DNA of 64,000 nt from Bog-159 sp963785255 (GTDB taxonomy: Bacteria > Acidobacteriota > Terriglobia > Bryobacterales > Bryobacteraceae), in NCBI GenBank assembly GCA_963785255.1, contig CAWAUR010000013.1, positions 496,001-560,000 on the forward strand, given 5' to 3'. The notes under the pieces were generated by a model. The model did not search any database and was not told where the DNA came from. It was given only the letters and a program-made list of their open reading frames with translations. How positions within the stretch are numbered: the stretch's first letter is position 1; the number at the start of each line of letters is the position of its first letter. The position numbers and the translations under genes were made by a program. Positions 43,672 to 52,802 of the stretch are shown here, in pieces.

Positions 43672-44892
43672 CTAATGGAAGTTAGAGACCAGCATCAGGT
43701 CGACGCCATCGTCGTCAACCTGCGTGAAGTAAATGGACCGCTCGTCTCCAGTCACCGCCAGGCGATCCCGAATAGGACGGTCCGTGGTGGCCAGAACCTT
43801 GGCGCGCGCGGTGTCCAGATCGTACGCCATGATCTGGCACTTCTGGCCGCTCCATTTGCGGTTGTAGTACAAGCGATGGGCGGTGGCGAAGACGTGCCCG
43901 CCAATCGCGCTGTCGATCAGCATCTTCTCCTCTCCGCCTGCGGCGGGCATGCTCCAGATGGAGGTGCTGGAGGCCCGCAGGCGGCTATAGTAGATCCATC
44001 GCCGATCGGGAGAGAAGACCACGTCAAATCCGCCGTGCCGGGTGACGCGTTCGGGAGCGCCTCCATTCTCCGGAATCCGCCAGATCTCGCGCTGTCCGGA
44101 GCGGATGGAGCAATAATAGATCCACTGGCTGTCGGGCGACCAGATGGGCTGCTGGGCATCGGTGGGATCAAATGTCAGTTGCCGGGGCGCGCCGCCGGCG
44201 GCGGGGATGACATATACGTCCTGCTTGCCGGTCTTAGTGCCGTCAAAAGCAATGAGGCTGCCGTCGGGCGACCAGCGCGGCGATGAAGTCATACCAAAGG
44301 AAGTGAGCTGCCGGGGATTGGATCCGTCGCGGGAGGCCACCCAGATTTCGAACGATCCGCCGCGGGTGCTTTCAAATGCCAACGCGCGGCCATCCGGCGA
44401 CAACGAGACATTTTGATCGCGGAGTGTGGAAGCCAGCACGCGCGCGCGCCCGATCTCCTTTCCCGCGGGCGCGTCGAGATCCAGACGCCACACATTGGTA
44501 TCGAACGCCTGACGCGCGAACGCCAGTTTTCGGCCGTCGCGCGATAGATCGGGCGTATTGACATTGCCGCCCAATTCCGTTAGTTCCACGGGCGGTTTGT
44601 TTCCTGCAACCGAGCCGCGGAACAAGGCGACCCCGCCTCGCGTGGGGCCGGTAAATAGCATCTCGCGGGAAGAGACGAAAACCGGCGTGCCGCATTCCTT
44701 ATTGTTGAGGCCGGGAATGGAAACGCGGCGCTGTGGCCCGGCGGCGCGCAGATTGGGAGTTAAGGCAAATTCGCGCGAGGCGCGCTTCGTCAGCTCCGCT
44801 TGGGATAGTGCTCCTTGGGCCGCACAAACGCCGTCGACAATCAAAAGCAAACAACTCAGACGAACAAGCCGAAACCCACTCAACACTCTCAC
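43672..44892 (-). CDS. Secreted TolB-like PD40 beta-propeller protein
   Basis: The protein has 406 residues. GTG 44892 overlaps the preceding gene's stop (GTGA); GTG 44886 has a better distance to GGAGG. After a signal peptide (LSCLLLIVDGVCAAQ) there are about six PD40 repeats, each with an S-P-D-G-x-x-L/I-A-F or W-S-P-D-S-x-W-I core. This matches the C-terminal half of the kinase-PD40 proteins seen elsewhere in the window (52803-54560) but without a kinase. Possibly a periplasmic binding or scaffold protein. Confidence 0.8.
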   Translation of the reverse strand: MRVLSGFRLVRLSCLLLIVDGVCAAQGALSQAELTKRASREFALTPNLRAAGPQRRVSIPGLNNKECGTPVFVSSREMLFTGPTRGGVALFRGSVAGNKPPVELTELGGNVNTPDLSRDGRKLAFARQAFDTNVWRLDLDAPAGKEIGRARVLASTLRDQNVSLSPDGRALAFESTRGGSFEIWVASRDGSNPRQLTSFGMTSSPRWSPDGSLIAFDGTKTGKQDVYVIPAAGGAPRQLTFDPTDAQQPIWSPDSQWIYYCSIRSGQREIWRIPENGGAPERVTRHGGFDVVFSPDRRWIYYSRLRASSTSIWSMPAAGGEEKMLIDSAIGGHVFATAHRLYYNRKWSGQKCQIMAYDLDTARAKVLATTDRPIRDRLAVTGDERSIYFTQVDDDGVDLMLVSNFH

Positions 44893-45128
44893 CTCCGATT
44901 CCGATGCATCCGCAAAAACGCATAGCTCAAAGCTGCGTAGAAGACGCAGTTGGCGATAACTGCGATGCTAAAATTTACGTCGTGTAACCACCCGCCGCTG
45001 AACACCAAACTTAAGACCATCCCCGGTACCGCCAGGATTCCGACAGCCGTCTCGGCCACGTTCCCTAGCCGGTGCAGCGGCCACTCCGGCAATGTGCCAA
45101 GAAAGCACCCTATAAGCGTTGATTGCAT
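44889..45128 (-). CDS. Small two-helix membrane protein downstream of the RHS tip
   Basis: The protein has 79 residues from MQSTLIGCFLG. Two hydrophobic helices are clear (ETAVGILAVPGMVLSLVF and FSIAVIANCVFYAALSYAFL) with a basic C-terminus. It begins about 12 bases after the RHS fragment stop, and its own stop overlaps the PD40 gene start. Position and size fit an immunity protein for the upstream RHS tip, but this is inferred only from place. Confidence 0.6.
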   Translation of the reverse strand: MQSTLIGCFLGTLPEWPLHRLGNVAETAVGILAVPGMVLSLVFSGGWLHDVNFSIAVIANCVFYAALSYAFLRMHRNRR

Positions 45129-45140
45129 CAATATCTTCAA

Positions 45141-46136
45141 TCACTGCTGCTCCTGCTGCTTTGGAACATCGAAGCTAATCTTCGACGTTACCTGTGGTTG
45201 CAAGCCATCTGTTGCGTACATTAGGAGCATGAATCCAAATGTGTCCTGGAAGGCTTGGCGAGTGGTCTGGATCACTTGCCCTTGCATCGAGTTGTAAACA
45301 GCTGGACGCTCTCTCCAAGCGTGCCAAGCGCCATTTGCACAAAACGGTAACCAGCAGCCCGACCAAGGTTGGAAGCCTGCGTGAGCTGGTGATGTGCCGT
45401 CTTGGATCGTGTGTAGTGCATTTCCAAACGCGAGCAACGCTTTTGGCGAAATTCCGGTGTTGCCCGCTTGCTCCCACTCCGCTTGAGCCGTTCTGGCTGT
45501 TGCTTCATTCTCCTGAATGAAGCGATCTGAAAGATCCATCGCCAACCCCAAGGCGTGCGCCTCATCCGGATCGTTTCCATTGCTCATGCTGTGCATCGGA
45601 GACGCCTCGCCGGATTGCGAATCAAAGACGCCAAGGTATTTGGTTGAGTGGTCAACAGCATAGCTGGCATCCTTCAACAGCTGCCGCATCTGTCCGCTCA
45701 AACCGGGAAGAGACTGATCGACGTTCTTCTCATGTATCGATGTTGGCCAATACCCATTCCTGTCTACGAACTTGAGTGGGTTGTTTAGAGCCATTGCATA
45801 TCGGTTCCACGTCTGCGGCAGCCAGAAGTCAACACCCAGATTGGATGGATCTGGGCTCGTCCATCTGCCCTGCGCCCCCGAGAAGTACCTTGCGCCGAAG
45901 TAATCGAGGCCCGTCTCGGCGTCCCGTTCTTTGCCGGTACAACGAGGTCTGGTGCTGGAATCGTACAAGCAAACGGGCATCCCGGTCGCAGTGTTGGAGA
46001 TAGCAAGCGTGGTGCCCAGGCGGAAGGTGGTGCGGGAAGGTCGTTGGCCCTGATGCGAGTTTTCGGCAAACAGAGGCAAGGCGGCTAAAGGAAAGACGTG
46101 GTTCTCTTGGGTGGCCGCTGCGATCACTGCGGCCAT
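45141..46136 (-). CDS. RHS C-terminal tip: partial core with variable toxin-like domain
   Basis: The protein has 331 residues from ATG 46136. Residues about 65-115 are the end of an RHS core (C-T-G-K-E-R-D-A-E-T-G-L-D-Y-F-G-A-R-Y, then WTSPDP and N-N-P-L-K-F-V-D-R-N-G). The following ~200 residues form a variable C-terminal domain with a His/Asp motif, F-G-N-A-L-H-T-I-Q-D-G-T-S-P-A-H-A-G-F, plus D-H-S-T and H-A-W-R-E, recalling alpha-helical zinc hydrolases (phospholipase C/P1-nuclease type). The thousands of residues of RHS repeats normally ahead are missing. It is an orphan tip, or is expressed from the short upstream gene, whose stop lies one base before this ATG. Confidence 0.68.
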   Translation of the reverse strand: MAAVIAAATQENHVFPLAALPLFAENSHQGQRPSRTTFRLGTTLAISNTATGMPVCLYDSSTRPRCTGKERDAETGLDYFGARYFSGAQGRWTSPDPSNLGVDFWLPQTWNRYAMALNNPLKFVDRNGYWPTSIHEKNVDQSLPGLSGQMRQLLKDASYAVDHSTKYLGVFDSQSGEASPMHSMSNGNDPDEAHALGLAMDLSDRFIQENEATARTAQAEWEQAGNTGISPKALLAFGNALHTIQDGTSPAHAGFQPWSGCWLPFCANGAWHAWRERPAVYNSMQGQVIQTTRQAFQDTFGFMLLMYATDGLQPQVTSKISFDVPKQQEQQ

Positions 46137-46137
46137 T

Positions 46138-46443
46138 TTAGCGCCTTGCCGGTCGCCACACACGCATGATCTCGTCGAAGTGCTGGCTGTAGCCCAGGCT
46201 ATCCGGGTAGCGCTGCGATCCGGCCATGAGTGCAAACACACACACCATGTCCACGGCGATGGACGTATCCACGGCCCACACGTCCGTGTTGAGTACGGGG
46301 AAGCCGTTTTCGCTTTGCTCAAACGCAAGGCCGAGAACCAGCTTGAACTGATCGCCCCGGCCCACGATGAACAGGTCGTCGAGTTTTGGCGTGCCCTTCT
46401 CGACATGCACACCGTTCAGGCCAAACTCGACCGGGAGCGACAT
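46138..46443 (-). CDS. Hypothetical protein, possibly a fragment
   Basis: This open frame of 101 residues contains D-D-L-F-I-V-G-R-G-D-Q-F-K-L-V-L-G, then ENGFPVLNTDVWAVDTS and DMVCVFALMAGSQRYPDSLGY, with natural composition. I do not recognise it. Its stop TAA is one base from the ATG of the RHS tip. There is no clear ribosome site. The space 46444-46622 shows nothing else. Confidence 0.45.
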   Translation of the reverse strand: MSLPVEFGLNGVHVEKGTPKLDDLFIVGRGDQFKLVLGLAFEQSENGFPVLNTDVWAVDTSIAVDMVCVFALMAGSQRYPDSLGYSQHFDEIMRVWRPARR

Positions 46444-46622
46444 CGGCTGTCGGTGATACAGGGCTGAACCCTGGTAGGCTCAATCAGGCGGGCCGTTTAT
46501 ATTGCCCTGCAGTTTGTGCCGGTGCGCCGGACCTGCGGATTGCTGCTTATGGGCGATAAGGCACAGGGACCCCGCGAGCATGACTACCTTCGTGGAAAAG
46601 AAGTGTCTGCGGAAGGGCTGCC

Positions 46623-47045
46623 CTATTTGTTGTAGTTGACGGTCGGCTTTACAGGCCGAGCCGTGATCTTCACGTCCAAAGAAGGTAACATTTCGACTCT
46701 GGGGTTGGTGGGATTGTCAGTCGGCTTGCCGGAGATTTCATATGTGTACGTCACCGTAAACGCACCGAATACCTGATCGTCGAAGCGCCACGTTTTTAGG
46801 TTTGAAGTCGTGGGCACCTGCAAGTGAGGCTCCCCCGACTGGATAGCAGTTTCGGTAACCCGTCCGTTTTTAACGGTCACACGCACGATCACCTTGCCAC
46901 TGAGATGAGCCGCCCGCCAGATCGGAGGGTATACCGGAAGGGCGGCCTCCAGCAGTATTGGGACCGCTGGAGCCGCTGTCGGAGTTTGGCCGAGCGTTGG
47001 GACGGCTAAGAGAAGTCCCAACGCAATCTGAGTAGATAGCGTCAT
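46623..47045 (-). CDS. Exported TonB-C-terminal-like protein downstream of RHS
   Basis: The protein has 140 residues with a signal peptide (IALGLLLAVPTLG). Residues about 35-115 match the TonB C-terminal domain: L-P-V-Y-P-P-I-W-R-A-A-H-L-S-G-K-V-I-V-R-V-T-V, then G-R-V-T-E-T-A-I-Q-S-G and L-K-T-W-R-F. It lacks the N-terminal membrane helix and Pro-rich linker of true TonB. It starts 7 bases after the stop of the giant RHS gene, so they are almost certainly one transcript. Candidate immunity or folding partner of the RHS protein. Confidence 0.75.
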   Translation of the reverse strand: MTLSTQIALGLLLAVPTLGQTPTAAPAVPILLEAALPVYPPIWRAAHLSGKVIVRVTVKNGRVTETAIQSGEPHLQVPTTSNLKTWRFDDQVFGAFTVTYTYEISGKPTDNPTNPRVEMLPSLDVKITARPVKPTVNYNK

Positions 47046-47052
47046 AGCTTCC

Positions 47053-50000
47053 TCATTTCGGTGGCGCAGGGTTGGGTGTAGTGATGTTGGGATTCTGTCT
47101 ACTACCCTGGTTTGCTTCTGTCACTCCGTAACCGTTCGCAGGATTCGCAAGTAACTGCCTGATGATTGGATCAGGGTTGACTATCCCTTGCCCAAGAGTG
47201 CAAGGACCACCATCGCAAGAACCGAACGAACGCTGGACTCCATTGCTATTCAGAATCGAGTTTGAGATTCGATAGGCATTCATCTCTGTTTGGAAGCTCG
47301 TGAGATTCTTGGAGAGATCATAGAAGCCCAGCGGCGTAACTGTGGCTGCAAAGCCCTGAGCATCCTCCACATGCTGCCCCTCATGACCGACCGTAGAGGC
47401 AAGGTCCGCTCCGGATTGGCCAGCACGGATTGTCACTGTAGCATTCGCGGTAAAGGTTCCGTCGCTGTTCGCTGTTAGACCCGTAACGACCGTGTTTCCC
47501 GCCGTGCCCTTTCCAGGGTCGCCCCACGTTACTGTCACGCCGTTTGCTTTGCCTGGGTCTCCGTAAGCTCCGGCTGCTGCGCGAACCGATGCGTCTTTAC
47601 TCTTTAGGTCGCTCTGGCGAGCTTTCTCGAAGGCTGATGCATTCGCAGCGCACCCCTTATCCCCACTCGTGCACGTCGTCACGTACATGCCGGATGGGTC
47701 CATGAAGCGAAGAGGATTGTTCTTGGAATATTGGTACATGTTCCACTGCTGCGGATCGGTCAATTTCTGCGCCATGATGCCGATGGGATCGGGGCTGGTG
47801 AATCGTCCCTGTGCGGACGAAAAGTAGCGAGCGTTGAAAAAGTCCAGTCCCGTTTCCGTATCTCGTTCTTTGCCGGTGTACTTGTGCATCACGTTGTCGT
47901 ACGCGCCGTAGCCCAGCGCCGCCGTCCGATTGCTGGTGGTCAGTTCCTCCCCGAACGGTAGGAAGTCGTGGCGCGCGGTTATGGCGGCGGTTTCGTCCGT
48001 GACCACTCTCGTGCTGCCCAGGTGATCCGTGGTGACGTAGCACGTAAGGCAGGGCGGAGGCGGCGGTTGCGTCGAGTATTCGGACGCCAGATCGCCCGTC
48101 GCGTCGTAGACGTAGGTGGTGGTCACGCCGCCCGTGGTCTTTGTGACGCGCCGGCCGTCTCCATCGTAGGTGTAAGTCGCCGTGCCGTTACTTATACTGC
48201 TGAACCCCGTCTGCCGGTTCTCTACATCGTAAGTCACCGTAAATGGGCTGATGGTGGTCTCGTTGCCCGCCGTATCATACCCGAAATTACCGGAAGTCAG
48301 CCGGTTGGTCAGCGTGTTGTAAGCGTCCGATGTCACGGTCAGCGCGGAAAGGGAAATACCGCTCGAACTGGGTACCCAGCGATTGCCGTAGATATCGTAA
48401 TTGAACGTCTCCGACCACACGGTGCTCGACCCGGCCTTCTCCGCCGCGGAGTTCAGCCGGTTGTAAGCGTCGTAACCGTATGTCTGCGTAACATTCGGCG
48501 TCGCGATGGTCTGGCTCTGCAAATTGCCATTATTGTTCGTGCACGATGCCGGGGGCGGCGCTCCGGTGCAGTAGGCAAAGCCCAGATTCAGAAAGCTGGT
48601 AGGATTGGCGGCTGTGCCCAGTGTCACACCCGTAGGCTGCTGCCGGTAAGGATCGTAACTGCGGTTTTCCACCAGGCCGCTGCCCAATGTGAATTGGCTG
48701 ATCGGCCCTTGCGACGCGTAGGCGATCGACGACGCGTAGTTAGTGGTCCCGCCGCCGGACGGCGCCCCCGCCAGCTTGGTGGCGCGGTTGGCGATGTCGT
48801 AGGTCCAGGTGAACGTGCGGCCGGAAGGCTGCGTCATGGTCTTCATGGCGTTGGCCAGGTTGTAAGTGTAGCCGAACGGATAAGGGTTGCCCCCCGTGAT
48901 CTGGCTGCTGCTCAGAATATCGCCCAGCGCACTGTACTTGCTGTAGTTCGTGGTGGAGGCGGAGGAAGTCACCTGCGTGAGACGGCCGACCAGATAGTTG
49001 GTTGCGCCGGAGGGCGCGGTGTTGCAGGGCGATTGTGTGTTGCCATCGTAACAGTAGTCGACGGTGGGGGTGTAATAGCTGGAGGAATAGGTGTACGTCT
49101 TTGAAGTGATCCGGTTCAGCGCGTCGTAAGCCAGAGTCGTGTCGTTGAGGTTCGAATCGGTCTTGTAAGTCAGATTGCCGTTGTAATCGTAGGTATACGA
49201 CGTCGTGCCGCCCTCGGGATTGGTGGCGCTTTTGAGCCGCGCCAGCGAATCGTACCCGAAGGCGCGCGACTGGGTGCCGGAGGGACAGAGGCCACTCACC
49301 AGCGCCGCGCCTTGGCAGACCAGCGTCAGGTCGTTCAGGGTGTCGTAGGCGTAGCTGGTGGTGGTGGTGTTCGCCTCCGTCACGCTGGTGATGCGGCCCA
49401 GCGCGTCGGTGAGGGTGGAGCGCGTGACCGACGCCGGGTCGGTGAGGGTCGTTTTGTTGCCGGCGTAGGTCATGGAGGTCGCCGAGCTGTCGGCGGTGGT
49501 TACGCTGGTGGGGCGATTTAGGGCGTCGTACAGCGTAGTGGTGTTCTCGGCGGCCTCGCTGTTACATGGGCGGTAAGGGTTGGTAACCGTGTACGGGCGG
49601 CCCATGTTGTCGTAGGTTTGCACCACGACGATGTCGCCGTTGCCGGAGCCGCAGGGCACCTGCTGCTCGGTTTCCGACTTGCGCGCCAGACCGTCGTACG
49701 AGACGATGCTTTCAATGGCGTTGTCGTTGAGCGCGTTCTGGTCGCTGGTGGTGGTCACCGAGACGGCATTCGGGGTGTCGTTGTAGGTGTACGTCGTCTG
49801 CGCCGTAGCCGTACCGTTGACGATTCCCCGCTGAACCTGCGACAGGCGGTCGAGTTTATCGTTGTTGCCATCGCCATAAGCGAACTCGGTCTGGATGGAG
49901 TTGGGGTCCGTGGCGTAGGTGGGCCTGCCCAAATAGTAGTCGTATTTGTAGGTGGTAACCTGCGAAAGCGCGTTGGTGACAGTGGTGGGGAACGCGTCGG

Positions 50001-52368
50001 CGGAGTAGCCGGGGACCAGTTCCGTGCCGGTGGAGAAGCTATCCGCGTACGAGTAGCTGGTTTTATTCGTGTCCGGATCGGTGACCGATAGGACGTTTCC
50101 CAGCGTGTCGTAGGTCTTCGTGGTGGAAAGGAATGAGCTGAAGGTGCTGGACCACTGTTTAGTGGTGGTCAGGTTGCCCAGGCAGGTTCCGGTTGGGACG
50201 GGGCTGCAGGATTGCGACCAGGATGGCGCTACATACCCGCTCGGCGTGCCGCTCGCCGCCGTAGGAAGCGAGTCGTCGTAGCTGTATTGCGTTTCAGCCA
50301 CGTAGTTGTTGTTCCCATCATACACGATGCGGTCGATGGGCGCGCGGCGGATGTGGACGGTGGACGAGACGGTGCTGTTGAGCGTGTCGTAGCCGTTGGT
50401 GAGGTACGTCGTCTTGGTGGTCCGCAACGCCGCGCCCACCGCTCCGGACCCGTAATCGTATTCGGTGACGGAGGCCGGGTTATTGTACTGGTCGTAATTG
50501 CCGTACTTGACCTGGCTTACCGGATTCGGGCTGGCGTCGGCGAGCGTGGTCGTGGCGGTGAACAACGAGGTGTAGTGCACCGGGGCCTGCGGGCTGTTTA
50601 TGCTGGTCAGCTCGGCGCCGTTTGGCTTGTACGACGAGGCGTTGATGTAACCGTTTCCGCCGCTAGGCCCGCCGTAGCAACTCGCGTCGGCGGGAAACTG
50701 GCCGCACTGGCGCTGCTGCCAAGCGTTCACGACCGTGCGCAACAACGCGCCGCTGCCATTATAAAAATCGGTTTCGTACTCCTTGCCCTCTTGCCAAAAG
50801 GGGTAAATGGTAGGGTCGGACGGCGCGTCGGCGTTCACGTCGCCGAAGAACTCGTGGTATTCCTGGCTGATGGTGGCGAGCGTAGACGGGTTGCGGTGCG
50901 TAACGATCACTTGGGTTTCGCCCGCGCCGCCGTTCGCCGTGCTCGACACGATCCCGTAGGCGTAGGTGGTGTCCTGCTCCACATTGACTCCGTCCTTGAG
51001 CACCTTGCGCTCCTGCAGGGGGCGCTGGATCGTATTGTTCGCAGCGTTGAAGCCGCTCGGGATACTGCCGCCTGCATCGCAGCTCCCCTGGCTCAGGGTG
51101 TTGTAAGTGTACTGAACGGACCCGCCGGTCGGAAGGGTTATTTGGACCACGTCGCCGTAGCTGTTGTAAAGGAAAGAATACTGCTCGGAGTTGGGCAGCA
51201 CAATCGAGGAGATTACCCACGGGTTGAACGGGTTCCCTGCCTCCGTGGTGCGGGCGAAGAAAAAGAGGCAACTATAGTCGTCTATCGACTGGCCGGCGGC
51301 CAGGACGCTGGACATCTGGCTGTAGTTCACCCAAACGTCCCGGAGCGCGCCGCCCGCCCCCAGGTAAATGATAACGTCCTGTACCGGGCTGGCCGCCACA
51401 TTGGCGAGGAAGACCGCGGTGTAGCGGTCCGTCGGCTCCTGCACCTGGAACATCGGCTGGTCGCTAGGCGTGCAGGGCGGGGCGATGGTGCACGGCGGCT
51501 GGTCCCCGAGGATCTGCGTGTAATTGCCCTTTGGATCGTAAATGCCGGTCACATGGCCGAAGGGAAGGTTGGGATTGCCGGCGCTGTTCACGTCATACCG
51601 GGTGCCGTCCGGGAAGAGCAGCATGCCATTGATCACGCCCATCTTTGGCGCCACCCAAGTCTCATCCACCACGGGAGCCGATGCGATGAATGTCTTTGCC
51701 GATCCGTCAACCGCCATGAAGACCGTTCCGCGCGATACGCCAGTGCCCTCATTCTGACAGGAAGTGCCGGGAAGCGGCTGTGGCGCGCCACCGTAGGCCT
51801 GATCGACGAATTCCGTCTCGGTGCCGTCGGGCTCCAGGAACACCACCTTTGTGAGGGTGTGGCCGTTACTACTGGCGACCACCTTCCCGCCGTCCGGGCA
51901 CGTTACGGGCGTCGCGGCGGAGTAGGCGACAGACCGGAACACCATGTAGCCTGGCACGTACGGTTCCAGCGCCACGTCCGGCTCGGAGGCTAGGGCGCCG
52001 AAGCTCGTGTCAGGCGTTTCTGTAGACAGGGCCAGCAGCTCGTTTGTTGCGCCGACCATGACCTGCCCAACTGTCCATCCCCGCTGCACCGGGACGGTCA
52101 TCCGGTAGCCCGCCGAGCCGCGGCTCGCGATGTCGCGGATGGGCACAATAAAGTTTACTTTGCCGCTGTAGAGGTCGATGGTCTCCAGGTCGGAGAGCGC
52201 ATACGATCCCGCGGGTGTTCCGGGTGCCACCGAGGCGGGCGTCGACCCGGGGACTGCGGGCGACATGCCCGGCACGGATTGGCACAGAGCGGGCCCGGCG
52301 GCGGCGCAGAGCAGTGCGCAGCCCATGGCGCGATGCATGAGGAACGTTACACGCGGATTACGGTCCAT
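47053..52368 (-). CDS. Giant RHS-repeat protein with C-terminal HExxH metallopeptidase-like tip
   Basis: The protein has 1,771 residues, starting at ATG 52368 after GGAGGAAAG, with a signal peptide (MGCALLCAAAGPALCQ). The N-terminal ~450 residues are an unrecognised beta-rich domain. Residues about 450-1500 are YD/RHS repeats (Y-D-x-x-G-R/N and Y-x-Y-D), closing in the RHS core with G-K-E-R-D-T-E-T-G-L-D-F-F-N-A-R-Y and F-M-D-P-S-G (about 1553). The variable tip holds H-E-G-Q-H (His1662, Glu1663, His1666) with a later Glu in F-Q-T-E-M-N-A-Y (about 1695), a zinc-peptidase arrangement. RHS shells encapsulate such toxins before release. It lies downstream of a kinase and a small secreted protein. 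Confidence 0.9.
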   Translation of the reverse strand: MDRNPRVTFLMHRAMGCALLCAAAGPALCQSVPGMSPAVPGSTPASVAPGTPAGSYALSDLETIDLYSGKVNFIVPIRDIASRGSAGYRMTVPVQRGWTVGQVMVGATNELLALSTETPDTSFGALASEPDVALEPYVPGYMVFRSVAYSAATPVTCPDGGKVVASSNGHTLTKVVFLEPDGTETEFVDQAYGGAPQPLPGTSCQNEGTGVSRGTVFMAVDGSAKTFIASAPVVDETWVAPKMGVINGMLLFPDGTRYDVNSAGNPNLPFGHVTGIYDPKGNYTQILGDQPPCTIAPPCTPSDQPMFQVQEPTDRYTAVFLANVAASPVQDVIIYLGAGGALRDVWVNYSQMSSVLAAGQSIDDYSCLFFFARTTEAGNPFNPWVISSIVLPNSEQYSFLYNSYGDVVQITLPTGGSVQYTYNTLSQGSCDAGGSIPSGFNAANNTIQRPLQERKVLKDGVNVEQDTTYAYGIVSSTANGGAGETQVIVTHRNPSTLATISQEYHEFFGDVNADAPSDPTIYPFWQEGKEYETDFYNGSGALLRTVVNAWQQRQCGQFPADASCYGGPSGGNGYINASSYKPNGAELTSINSPQAPVHYTSLFTATTTLADASPNPVSQVKYGNYDQYNNPASVTEYDYGSGAVGAALRTTKTTYLTNGYDTLNSTVSSTVHIRRAPIDRIVYDGNNNYVAETQYSYDDSLPTAASGTPSGYVAPSWSQSCSPVPTGTCLGNLTTTKQWSSTFSSFLSTTKTYDTLGNVLSVTDPDTNKTSYSYADSFSTGTELVPGYSADAFPTTVTNALSQVTTYKYDYYLGRPTYATDPNSIQTEFAYGDGNNDKLDRLSQVQRGIVNGTATAQTTYTYNDTPNAVSVTTTSDQNALNDNAIESIVSYDGLARKSETEQQVPCGSGNGDIVVVQTYDNMGRPYTVTNPYRPCNSEAAENTTTLYDALNRPTSVTTADSSATSMTYAGNKTTLTDPASVTRSTLTDALGRITSVTEANTTTTSYAYDTLNDLTLVCQGAALVSGLCPSGTQSRAFGYDSLARLKSATNPEGGTTSYTYDYNGNLTYKTDSNLNDTTLAYDALNRITSKTYTYSSSYYTPTVDYCYDGNTQSPCNTAPSGATNYLVGRLTQVTSSASTTNYSKYSALGDILSSSQITGGNPYPFGYTYNLANAMKTMTQPSGRTFTWTYDIANRATKLAGAPSGGGTTNYASSIAYASQGPISQFTLGSGLVENRSYDPYRQQPTGVTLGTAANPTSFLNLGFAYCTGAPPPASCTNNNGNLQSQTIATPNVTQTYGYDAYNRLNSAAEKAGSSTVWSETFNYDIYGNRWVPSSSGISLSALTVTSDAYNTLTNRLTSGNFGYDTAGNETTISPFTVTYDVENRQTGFSSISNGTATYTYDGDGRRVTKTTGGVTTTYVYDATGDLASEYSTQPPPPPCLTCYVTTDHLGSTRVVTDETAAITARHDFLPFGEELTTSNRTAALGYGAYDNVMHKYTGKERDTETGLDFFNARYFSSAQGRFTSPDPIGIMAQKLTDPQQWNMYQYSKNNPLRFMDPSGMYVTTCTSGDKGCAANASAFEKARQSDLKSKDASVRAAAGAYGDPGKANGVTVTWGDPGKGTAGNTVVTGLTANSDGTFTANATVTIRAGQSGADLASTVGHEGQHVEDAQGFAATVTPLGFYDLSKNLTSFQTEMNAYRISNSILNSNGVQRSFGSCDGGPCTLGQGIVNPDPIIRQLLANPANGYGVTEANQGSRQNPNITTPNPAPPK

Positions 52369-52387
52369 GGCTTTCCTCCGTCTCGGC

Positions 52388-52795
52388 TTATTCGATGGTG
52401 ATTTTGCAGCGGTGTGGGGAGTTGGCGCCGTCCAGCGTGTACTTGCCCGCCGGCAAGTTAAGCAATTGGACCCAATTCCGTTGCGTGGTTGAAAACTGCT
52501 GCTCCGCCTGCGCCGTGCCGTCCGCCGAGTGCAGCGCCACCTGCACGTTCGACTGGAAGCTCAGGTTTATTACCAGAAGCACGAACTGGCCGGCTTTCCG
52601 CGTGATCTGAGCGGGCTGGCAGCCGCCCCGAGCGAGATACAATACCTGAATTGGAACGACGGCGTTCGCGGGCTGTCCGCTCTGCGCGCGGCCGATTCCG
52701 GGCGGGAAGGCGAGCGCCAGCAACAGACAGCATATTACCGGCGACACACGAAGGACCGCGCGGCAGCGGAATACCAGCTTCACTAATAGCGGCAT
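52388..52795 (-). CDS. Small secreted cupredoxin-like beta-sandwich protein
   Basis: The protein has 135 residues. A signal peptide (VSPVICCLLLALAFPPGIGRAQ) is followed by a beta-rich domain: ITRKAGQFVLLVINLS, VQVALHSADG, LPAGKYTLDGAN and CKITIE. The layout recalls cupredoxin-type domains but the Cys-His-Met copper ligands are not all present, so metal binding is doubtful. It starts 7 bases after the kinase stop and ends 19 bases before the RHS start, placing it in one operon with them. Confidence 0.7.
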   Translation of the reverse strand: MPLLVKLVFRCRAVLRVSPVICCLLLALAFPPGIGRAQSGQPANAVVPIQVLYLARGGCQPAQITRKAGQFVLLVINLSFQSNVQVALHSADGTAQAEQQFSTTQRNWVQLLNLPAGKYTLDGANSPHRCKITIE

Positions 52796-52802
52796 AGTAA
52801 CT

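Noticed and set aside
47968..51993. Long plus-strand open frames opposite the RHS gene
   Set aside because: They are Arg/Val-rich shadows of the GC-rich repeats and lack motifs; the minus-strand RHS frame is uninterrupted.
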